In this document: one piece after another, positions 57,495 through 64,000 of the stretch
Layout of the letters: every line of letters begins with the position of its first letter
How positions within the stretch are numbered: position 1 is the first letter of the stretch
Assembly: GCF_013343215.1 (NCBI RefSeq)
Contig: NZ_CP039143.1
Span: 62,001-126,000, forward strand
Source: Acinetobacter sp. 10FS3-1
GTDB lineage: Bacteria; Pseudomonadota; Gammaproteobacteria; Pseudomonadales; Moraxellaceae
DNA: 64,000 nucleotides
Direction of reading: 5' to 3'
The notes under the pieces: model-generated
Told to the model about the DNA's origin: nothing
Databases searched by the model: none
What the model saw: the letters and a program-made list of their open reading frames with translations, nothing else
Position numbers and translations under genes: made by a program

Positions 57495-58241
57495 CTATCC
57501 GCTTATTCGTCGATCATCCCAATAACACGGTACGACAATCAAATTGTTTTCATGTAATCGTGAACATAATCGGACACCTAAATCCCGCTGCATATTTTGG
57601 ACTGTGAAATTGGAAATCAGCAGGGTAGATTTCATATTGTCATAACGACTATATAAGACCTTATGCACCATCTCCAAGCGTTTTTCATGCCGGTCATGCA
57701 GGCCATATTCATCAATCACCAATAAATCAAAACTGGAGAAATGGTCGATGACTTCTTTCTCAGAGCGTGAAGTATCTGACCAAGTATCCATCATTTTTTG
57801 AGCAATTTCTGCACTGGTATAGTAGCGTGCAGATTTTGTACTGTTATGCAGAATGTTGCGAATAATTGATGCACTCAGATGGGTTTTACCTGTACCCGGT
57901 GTACCAATCATCAACATGTTCGGGGTGTGACCAGAAATAATCTGCTGTGCAAAGGCCTGACATAGTTTGATGGCATTGTCTTGTGCAGGGCATGCAACTA
58001 CATAATTCTTGAAGCCACGATCCAGGTAGCGTTTATTGAGGCCTGAATTTTTAATTTTCTGTTGTAGCAATCGCTGTTGCAGTTCATTCTCATAAGCTGC
58101 ATGTGAGTGATGGACGGTTTCTTTGGCACACAATTTACAGAGCCTGTGACCAGCAATTTCCATCAGGGGTATACGGTGGGTAGGGCAAAGTGTTTCCGTT
58201 GATTCTGCGTCAAAATGAAGCATTCTAGGCATAGTATTCAT
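57495..58241 (-). CDS. DnaC-like ATP-binding helicase loader, phage type
   Basis: The 248-residue protein has an N-terminal Cys-rich segment (LCPTHRIPL ... HRLCKLCAKE, a possible zinc site), then an AAA domain with Walker A GTPGTGKTH and Walker B LLVIDEYGL. This is the DnaC/IstB-like architecture of phage replication modules. The frame is open 64 codons further upstream, but that part reads His-Leu repeats produced by a microsatellite. GAGGAAG just before the ATG at 58241 fixes the true start. It follows a DUF1376 gene, a usual partner. Confidence 0.88.
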   Translation of the reverse strand: MNTMPRMLHFDAESTETLCPTHRIPLMEIAGHRLCKLCAKETVHHSHAAYENELQQRLLQQKIKNSGLNKRYLDRGFKNYVVACPAQDNAIKLCQAFAQQIISGHTPNMLMIGTPGTGKTHLSASIIRNILHNSTKSARYYTSAEIAQKMMDTWSDTSRSEKEVIDHFSSFDLLVIDEYGLHDRHEKRLEMVHKVLYSRYDNMKSTLLISNFTVQNMQRDLGVRLCSRLHENNLIVVPCYWDDRRISG

Positions 58242-58251
58242 TAAAACTTCC

Positions 58252-58824
58252 TCAAATCCATTTGGAATTTTGTGAAAAATCCTCATTTTTTTCTTCAAAA
58301 TTTGAAGATGAAGATGAAGATGAAGATGAAGATGAAGATGAAGATGAAGATGAAGATGAAGATGAAGATGAAGGGCATGGTTCAAGCATGACTTGAGTAA
58401 TACTCGGGCTCTTCTCAGGAGCTGCTTGAGCATTTACTTTTCGTTGCTTGCTTGATGCTTGAGCATTACTTGCGGATTTCCCCCAACGTGCTTGAGCTGC
58501 ATTTTTAGCTTTATCAGATTTCATTTGCTGATTTTGCAATGCCTGGCTTTTTAAACTGCTTAAGAAACTTGAATGAATCTACTTAGATTCGACTTCAAAC
58601 AATTCCAGGGCTATCAGCGTATTCAACAAAGTTTTAGCCTTGGTATGTTGCGATAATTTTGTGATGCTACATACAGTAGCTAGGTCATGAGGAATGGCAC
58701 CATTTTTCCAGAAATCCATCATTAACAGTAGGGTGGCACCAATTTGTTCTGCTGTCATTCGTGCAAATTTCGCCTGTAGGTCGCCAATATAGAGTGGCAT
58801 CCAAATTGAAATATCTTTATGCAT
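58252..58824 (-). pseudogene. DUF1376-type phage replication protein split by an amber codon
   Basis: The first 81 codons (58579-58824) give a DUF1376 domain, as in YdaU-like phage proteins (MHKDISIWMPLYIGDLQAKF ... EVESK). A TAG follows, but the same frame stays open for a further 109 codons with a plausible continuation (IHSSFLSSLKSQALQNQQMK, KNAAQARWGKSASNAQ), a run of 23 Ser and an acidic tail. Such basic QARWGK tails are normal in DUF1376 proteins, so this was one 190-residue gene. Truncation or amber readthrough would both fit. Confidence 0.8.
58304..58373. repeat. Hexanucleotide microsatellite (GAAGAT)
   Basis: Eleven perfect copies of GAAGAT plus a partial twelfth. On the minus strand in the DUF1376 frame it encodes a 23-residue Ser run. 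Being a multiple of three, copy number change would alter length without shifting the frame. Confidence 0.97.
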
Positions 58825-58892
58825 GTGTTCACCTTTTTATAGGTATAAAGGGGTTAAGGTCATCGATTGGATGACCTTCTATGTTGGTTGTA

Positions 58893-59141
58893 TTAGTGAG
58901 CGAGACTCATTAAGCGGAGACGGGCCTGTTGGGCCAAGTCATCGTAATGGGCTTGCCCTTCATCCAGCATTCGCTGCAGCCAGAGTCTCAATGCTTGGTG
59001 ATCATCGAAGCATTTATTGATTTCCAGCAAAAAGGCCAGATTATGCAGTTTGGGAATGTGTAGCTCATGGATTAATTCACGAGCGACCATATCTGCTTCT
59101 GGGCTAACGACTACGCCGCCAAAGAAAGCTTTACTGTTCAT
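58893..59141 (-). CDS. Small hypothetical protein of the phage remnant
   Basis: The 82-residue product begins MNSKAFFGGVVVSPEADMVA and continues as a mostly helical, acidic protein (DDHQALRLWLQRMLDEGQAHY). GAGGAG stands 7 bases before the ATG at 59141, and the start overlaps the last codons of the integrase gene in another frame. The frame extends further upstream but that part is integrase antisense frame. It lies between integrase and the DUF1376 gene, suggesting a regulatory or accessory phage gene. No known family is recognised. Confidence 0.7.
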   Translation of the reverse strand: MNSKAFFGGVVVSPEADMVARELIHELHIPKLHNLAFLLEINKCFDDHQALRLWLQRMLDEGQAHYDDLAQQARLRLMSLAH

Positions 59142-60164
59142 GGGCAAGCTCCTCTGTATTGAGTCTCTCCAGCATGGCTTCAAAAGCACTACCATCGCGG
59201 CGCGTAACATTGGGGATGTAACGGCTATAGACCCGGAATAGCATTTCAGTCGTTGAATGTCCCAGCTGGCGAGCAATCCATTCCGGGTTCTCGCCTGCCG
59301 ACAGCCAGAGCGTTGCTGCTGTATGACGTGTTTGATAGGCTCTTCTAGGCTTCAATCCTAGAAAGCGCAAGATCGGATGCCAGACACGTTTATTCACCAA
59401 ACGATAATCGAGAGGTCCACCATCACGATTGCAGAAAACAAACTCTGATTTGCCATTATTTAAGCTTTTCTGTTGGAGAAAGGCCTGATAAACCCGATCA
59501 CTCATTTGGATGGTACGGTCAGAACCATAAGTTTTGGTTCCACCAAAATACCATTCACTAATGCTTCTCTGATATGGATTTCACGACGTTGTAAGTCGAT
59601 ATTGTTCCATTGCAGACCATCGATTTCACTGGTACGCATACCCGTAAAAAAGCGAATGGTGTAATAGGGCTTAAAATCATCACGAACTGTGGCTAAAATT
59701 GCATGGACTTCCTTTAATGAAAAAGGTGTGACTTCAATTTTTCCTTGCTTTAAGTTCTTGATATTCTTATAAAGGCTATCAAAGTCATATCGTTCGGCAG
59801 CACTATCGAGTATCATACGAAGTGCTATCATAATCTGGTTGATTCTTGATGGTGAAAGGCATTCTTGGTTTTTCCCGTGAGTCACTTTGGCGAGGGATGA
59901 ACGGAATCCAAGGATGTCTGACTTTTTGATATTAATAACCGGAATTGTGCCAAAAAAAGGGATTAAGTACTTTTTGATCACAATTTGAATTTTCTCCTTA
60001 TAGCTTGTACGCCATTCTATTTCTTTATCAGTGAACCAAATTTCACAGAACTTAGAAAATAGAGGTGTTTTTGAGCTGATTTCATTTACTCTGTTTTCTG
60101 CATTTTTGATTTCTTTCAAACGAGAACTTTTTGGAAAGTATTTAGCATAGTCAAAAATACCCAA
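59131..60164 (-). pseudogene. Tyrosine recombinase (phage integrase), frameshifted and truncated
   Basis: Two frames together give a phage integrase. The first (59502-60164) holds the SAM-like core-binding domain and the first catalytic Arg in RFFTGMRTSEIDGLQW. The second (59131-59505) holds YQTRHTAATLWLSAG, RQLGHSTTE and the Tyr in FRVYSRYIPN. They join by a one-base slip at the AAAA run near 59532. The N-terminal arm-binding domain is missing where the IS3-family element begins at 60165. The gene is dead twice over unless the slip is a sequence error. Confidence 0.88.
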
Positions 60165-60202
60165 TGAACCGTACCGGGTTTGTCGGAGACTTTTTATTTA
60201 AG

Positions 60203-61134
60203 TTAGGCCACCTGACCTAACGGATTAATCTTATCATAGTAGATTGCTTCAAACTCAAAAGGTGATACATAACCCAGTGCACTATGTACACGTTCTTTAT
60301 TGAACCAATCTACCCAGTTTAGTGTCGCAAGTTGTACATCTGCTAAACCTTGCCAATCTGCTTTTAAATATTCAATCACCTCTGTTTTGTATAAGCCATT
60401 CACCGTTTCAGCCAAAGCATTATCGTATGAATCACCAGTCGTACCGACTGATGCTCGTAAATTTGCTGCTTCTAAACGATTGGTATAACGAATGGAAAGA
60501 TATTGCACACCTCTGTCGGAATGATGAATCACATTCTTTGGCATGCCTCGGTCATGCAATGCTTGCTCCAATGCATCGAGCACCATGTCTGTATTCATAC
60601 GTGTTGATACTTTCCATCCAACAATTGCTCGTGAGAACACATCAATAATAAAGGCGGTATAGACCCAACCTGAATTGGTTTGAATATACGTGAAGTCAGC
60701 GACCTGAGAAGCACTGCTTCGCAAGGGTCAGGTCGATCAGCACTAAAATTCCGTTTCACCAAGTCATCCGCTCGTTTTTGATCATCTCTGCTACGGGTCG
60801 TTTGTTTATTCTTCCCACGCCAAACACCTTGTATACCTAGCTTTTGCATCAATCGAGCAACTGTACAGCGCGCAATAACATAGCCTTCACGTTTCAGTTT
60901 TTGCCAGACCTTACGCACACCATATCGACCTGAACTTTCTCTCCAAATTCGTTTAATTTGTTCAGCATGATGCAAGTCATGTAAATCTCGTTTCGCTCGA
61001 TGTTCCCTTGCGAAGCAATGCTTCTCATCCGCGAGATCTAAAGTCCGGTAATAGGTTGAAGGGGCGATCGGTAAAATCCTACAAATCGCATCAACGCCAT
61101 ACAGCTCTTTATTATTATGGATAAAATCCACCAT
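60203..61134 (-). pseudogene. IS3-family transposase orfB, frameshifted
   Basis: The N-terminal part (60595-61134) has the HTH_21 region (ELYGVDAICRILPIAPSTYY, SGRYGVRKVWQKLKREGY). The C-terminal part (60203-60724) carries the integrase-core DDE residues (VADFTYIQTNSGWVY, VIHHSDRGVQY, ETVNGLYKTEVIEY). The frame breaks at about 60707-60728, where a 22-base segment centred on the palindrome AAGCACTGCTT stands in place of the expected coding bases. A second near-copy of the segment occurs in frame at 61005-61026. The transposase is therefore probably inactive. Confidence 0.87.
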
Positions 61135-61451
61135 TATTTGTGTGGGCGGTCGAGCTCCGCCTGGGCGAAAAAAGCAGCTGCTTTGCGTAGAATTTCATTG
61201 GCACGCTTTAATTCTTTGATTTCACGTTCCATTTGCTTCATTTTTTCTTGATCTGAAAGCTGCTGTACTTTGATTGGATTTTGTTGAGCCAAATGCTTCT
61301 GATGCCAGGAACGTAGTGTTTCAGGCGTACAGCCAATCTTGGGTGCAATTGCTGTGATTGCAGCCCAATTCGATGGATAATCTTTTTCGGATTCAATCAA
61401 TAATTGAACCGCTCTATCTCTGATTTCAGGGGGATATTTGGGTTTTTTCAT
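61134..61451 (-). CDS. IS3-family transposase orfA
   Basis: The 105-residue protein has a helix-turn-helix (WAAITAIAPKIGCTPETLRSW) and a leucine-zipper-like coiled coil (EKMKQMEREIKELKRANEIL), standard for IS3 OrfA. It binds the element ends and forms OrfAB by ribosomal frameshifting. The TTTTTTC run near its end (about 61170) could be the slippery site. Its stop overlaps the orfB start. It appears intact. Confidence 0.9.
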   Translation of the reverse strand: MKKPKYPPEIRDRAVQLLIESEKDYPSNWAAITAIAPKIGCTPETLRSWHQKHLAQQNPIKVQQLSDQEKMKQMEREIKELKRANEILRKAAAFFAQAELDRPHK

Positions 61452-61556
61452 CGGAACATTCTCTCAAGAAAGTTGGTCTCCGACAAACCCGGTACGGTTC
61501 ATAATGGAGTTATAAAATAAACCAGTTGATCTGTAAGAAGGTGCTTTATTGGCCTG

Positions 61557-61625
61557 ATTAGATCCTATTAGATTAAAGAAATCTAATTAGACATTTACAA
61601 TCTAATGGAATCTAATACAATCTAT
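61557..61625. repeat. Phased AATCTAAT box array upstream of the AAA ATPase gene
   Basis: AATCTAAT occurs at 61580, 61599 and 61609, with a shortened copy AATCTAT at 61619. Its reverse form ATTAGAT(T) occurs at 61557 and 61567. Spacing is 10 bases within each cluster, so the boxes lie on one face of the helix. This looks like a cooperative operator or iteron set. Confidence 0.7.
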
Positions 61626-61657
61626 GGTAATAAATAAATCATTGCCGAGTAATTAAA

Positions 61658-62749
61658 ATGATGACCATCTCCAATGACCCTTGGCACTTTCCACGTACAG
61701 AACTGGCGAAACAAATTTTAGGCATGTTTGAGACTGGACTAGCTAGTTCTCTGACTTTTTTTGCCCCACGCCGGATGGGAAAAACTGAATTTTTACGAAA
61801 AGATATTACGCCTCTAGCTGAACAGCTTGGATGGCGCGTTTTTTATTTCAGTTTTTTAGATGCAGGCCTGCATAGTGAAGGGCAGTTTGTAAAAGCTCTT
61901 GATGAGTTTTCAAAACAAAATAGCTTAATGGGGAAAGCCACACATTGGATTAAAAATATTGGTTCTTTAAGTACAGAGGTGGCAGGGGTAAAAGCTGAAG
62001 TGACACTTTTACAAGGACAAGTGAATTCCAGTATTTTGTCTAGCATTACTAAACTGGCTCAGCAGGGGAAACCTATTTTACTGTTACTTGATGAGATTCA
62101 GGCTTTAGCTAGTTCAAAATATAAAACCACGATTGCCAGTTTACGTACCGCTTTAGATATGCATAAAGAAACAATAAAGGTGATTTTTACTGGTTCAAGT
62201 CGAGAAGGCCTGAGACAAATGTTTTCTGTAAGTAGTGCTCCATTTTTTCATTATGGACAGAATTTACCTTTTCCAAATCTAACAAAAGCATTTACAGATC
62301 ATCTGGCAGATGTATTTAATCAAACAACAGGACGTAGTTTGAATAAAGAAATTTTATGGCATGCTTTTTTAGATATGAAGCAAAGTCCTCAACTAGCAAG
62401 ATCATTAGTGGAGCGTTTAGCCTTAAACCCAATGCTGGCTATAGATTTTGCAAAGGAACAGCTTATAGCCGATACAATGGGGCATCGTGACTTTTCGGGA
62501 TTATGGGGAGAGTTTAAGTTATTAGAACAGCTAATTTTAAAAGCCATAGCGGAATCACAAGTTGAACTTTATAGTAGTCAATTTAGACAACATCTGGCTG
62601 ATTCCATTGGTGTAGATAACATTGCGGTATCAAGTATTCAATCGGCCCTACGTTCTTTATCAAAAAAACAAATTATTTTTAAACCAGAAAATGGTACTTA
62701 TGAAATCGAGGATGCTCTTTTTAAAGAATGGATTATGGATGAAGCATAA
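61658..62749 (+). CDS. P-loop ATPase, AAA/STAND-like
   Basis: The 363-residue protein has Walker A as FAPRRMGKTEFL (about residues 35-46), a Walker B-like ILLLLDEIQAL (about 140-150), a sensor-like IFTGSSREGLRQMF and a C-terminal winged-helix-like part (IQSALRSLSKKQIIFKPENG). This is the archaeal-ATPase-like branch of STAND NTPases often found in mobile and defence islands. Two ATGs stand in tandem. The upstream 60 bases carry the phased boxes. It is followed after 94 bases by a HipA-like gene on the same strand. Specific function unknown. Confidence 0.8.
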   Translation: MMTISNDPWHFPRTELAKQILGMFETGLASSLTFFAPRRMGKTEFLRKDITPLAEQLGWRVFYFSFLDAGLHSEGQFVKALDEFSKQNSLMGKATHWIKNIGSLSTEVAGVKAEVTLLQGQVNSSILSSITKLAQQGKPILLLLDEIQALASSKYKTTIASLRTALDMHKETIKVIFTGSSREGLRQMFSVSSAPFFHYGQNLPFPNLTKAFTDHLADVFNQTTGRSLNKEILWHAFLDMKQSPQLARSLVERLALNPMLAIDFAKEQLIADTMGHRDFSGLWGEFKLLEQLILKAIAESQVELYSSQFRQHLADSIGVDNIAVSSIQSALRSLSKKQIIFKPENGTYEIEDALFKEWIMDEA

Positions 62750-62843
62750 TTTTGAAAACTCACTTGGATAAAAATAATACTTTACCACTATAATAAGTAT
62801 ATAATAGGCAAAACCGCCCATACTTTACTATTTAAATAGAATT

Positions 62844-64000
62844 ATGAATGATTTTTGCTCTGTCCAAATATTTCTGAATAATCAATGGATCGATTGTGCC
62901 ACTATTGAAGTAATAGGTGAAAAAGCTAAAGGTTGGAAAGCTAGCTGCGGAACATATTATTCAATGGATTATGCAATTGAACATATGGGTTTACGAGATG
63001 GTCATGCTGTTTCAAACCATTATCCGATTAATTTAGAAAGCAATATTGAGCCTACGTGGCCAGCTTTTCTAGTTGATCTATTACCTCAAGGTTATGGTCG
63101 AAAAGAACTATTAAAAAAACTTGGCCGCCCCGAGTATGAAGAAGAGTCAGCAGATTGGCAATTGCTTAAAGTAGGAGCGAGCAACCCTATCGGTAACTTA
63201 AGAATAAAAGAAGCTCATGAATGGCTTTTAACTCAATATGCAGATCAGTTAGTACAAGGATTTGCAATACAGGAAATTATCGAACGTAGTGAAGAGTTTC
63301 TCGAGTCATTATCATCTTTTGGATTATTTATCTCTGGATCATCGGGTGTTCAAGGCGAGTGGCCAAAACTATTACTCACACAAGGTCATGATGAGCTATT
63401 TTATCTTGATCATACCTTACCTGATGAAATGGCTAAACAGCACTGGTTGGTTAAATTTAGCCGAGGAACAGATCAACGTCTAAACAAAATTTTGAATCAA
63501 GAACCCTTATATATGCAAATAGCAGCATATTTAGGATTGCGAGTATTTAGACCTCTAGAATTACATGGAAGAACTTTATTTATTCCACGTTTTGATCGGC
63601 AAGTGGTTGATAACCGTGTTGAAAGAATAGCCCAAGAAAGTTTAGCTTCTTTCAGTGGTAAAGCGGGCTTCGGAGTAAAAATGTCTCATAACGAAGTCTG
63701 CAAAATTATAATGAATTGCTGTACGGATCCAGAAACAGAAATTCTTGAATATGTAAAAAGAGATTTAGCCAATATCGCTTTAGGAAATAAAGATAATCAT
63801 ACCCGTAATACAGCATTTCAAAGGTTTAACAATGGCGATATTCGATTAACGCCTTTATTTGATTTTGCCCCTATGTGGTTACATCCAGATGGAATCGCAA
63901 GATCTACTCGATGGGAAAAAGACGATAATAACTGGGCTTCAATTGCTCATCAAATTGTAGAATGCAGTTCTTTAACCATAGAACAAATAAAATCTTTATT
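62844..64000 (+). CDS. HipA-like serine/threonine kinase, partial at window end
   Basis: The frame runs from ATG at 62844 through the end of the window (385 codons) without a stop. It has a HipA N-terminal-like segment (PAFLVDLLPQGYGRKELLKK), then the kinase core: a Gly-rich stretch ISGSSGVQGEWPKLLL, an ATP-binding lysine in HWLVKF, catalytic loop NIALGNKDNHTRNTAF and a metal-binding LTPLFDFAPM. All key residues appear present. No HipB-type helix-turn-helix antitoxin gene is visible upstream, where the AAA ATPase gene stands. It may be a toxin, or a kinase of a defence module. Confidence 0.82.
   Translation, partial: MNDFCSVQIFLNNQWIDCATIEVIGEKAKGWKASCGTYYSMDYAIEHMGLRDGHAVSNHYPINLESNIEPTWPAFLVDLLPQGYGRKELLKKLGRPEYEEESADWQLLKVGASNPIGNLRIKEAHEWLLTQYADQLVQGFAIQEIIERSEEFLESLSSFGLFISGSSGVQGEWPKLLLTQGHDELFYLDHTLPDEMAKQHWLVKFSRGTDQRLNKILNQEPLYMQIAAYLGLRVFRPLELHGRTLFIPRFDRQVVDNRVERIAQESLASFSGKAGFGVKMSHNEVCKIIMNCCTDPETEILEYVKRDLANIALGNKDNHTRNTAFQRFNNGDIRLTPLFDFAPMWLHPDGIARSTRWEKDDNNWASIAHQIVECSSLTIEQIKSL

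Larger units (their letters stand above)
60165..61501 (-). mobile_element. IS3-family insertion sequence
   Basis: The element is about 1337 bases with long perfect terminal inverted repeats starting TGAACCGTACCGGGTTTG. It carries orfA and orfB in the usual overlapping arrangement. No target duplication is evident, and the interrupted integrase does not resume on the other side, so a deletion adjoined the insertion. Confidence 0.92.

Noticed and set aside
58242..58433. N-terminal His-Leu repeat extension of the DnaC-like protein
   Set aside because: It is a frame of the GAAGAT microsatellite; a GAGGAAG ribosome site supports the start at 58241, and DnaC-like proteins lack such a tract.

Overview
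The window is a chromosomal segment of an Acinetobacter species. The basis is the gene content and order: crc beside pyrE, ribB-ribH-nusB-thiL-pgpA-glmU-glmS, yqiA-parE, gshA-dsbB, and several small families common in Acinetobacter (DUF2147, DUF2798, DUF445). The moderate base composition of the first 37 kb fits a species outside the A. baumannii complex, but the species cannot be fixed from sequence alone. No rRNA, tRNA or CRISPR array was found.

Bases 1-37.7 kb are mostly core genome. In order: dnaJ; a cold-shock gene with a long leader and two small unknown genes; a decayed IS30-type transposase; a SPOR-domain protein and argS; DUF2798; DUF445 with a lipoprotein, and DUF924; gshA-dsbB; a lipase-like hydrolase; yqiA-parE; a PLD-like protein; envelope proteins; a ribosome hibernation factor; an ankyrin protein; dsbD; a diguanylate cyclase; azoR; an esterase; DUF2147; an ArsC/Spx-like protein; crc and pyrE. 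Then comes a long leftward cluster, ribB-ribH-nusB-thiL-pgpA-glmU-glmS. Directly downstream of glmS, at the exact attTn7 position, lies a vestigial Tn7-like right end with phased TnsB-type repeats and a truncated tnsA.

Bases 37.8-57.4 kb form an AT-richer accessory island, bounded on both sides by the same outward-facing 13-base insertion-sequence end. It holds two inverted IS982-family copies around a TonB-dependent siderophore receptor, a decayed IS5-family element, a Fur-box-preceded DUF3649-PepSY-DUF3325 iron-uptake operon, a HicA/HicB pair in which both genes are broken, a taurine operon (tauABCD), and a lactate operon (lldP-lldR-lldD-dld) with paired operator palindromes.

Bases 57.4-64 kb are a phage- or satellite-derived remnant: a DnaC-like loader, a DUF1376 gene split by an amber codon and carrying a hexanucleotide microsatellite, a small orphan gene, and a frameshifted tyrosine integrase cut by an IS3-family element. 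To the right is an AAA ATPase preceded by an array of phased AATCTAAT boxes, followed by a HipA-like kinase that runs off the window. This pair is the best candidate for an uncharacterised system. The Tn7-like scar and the short palindrome present in the IS3 copy and beside argS are the other notable signals.
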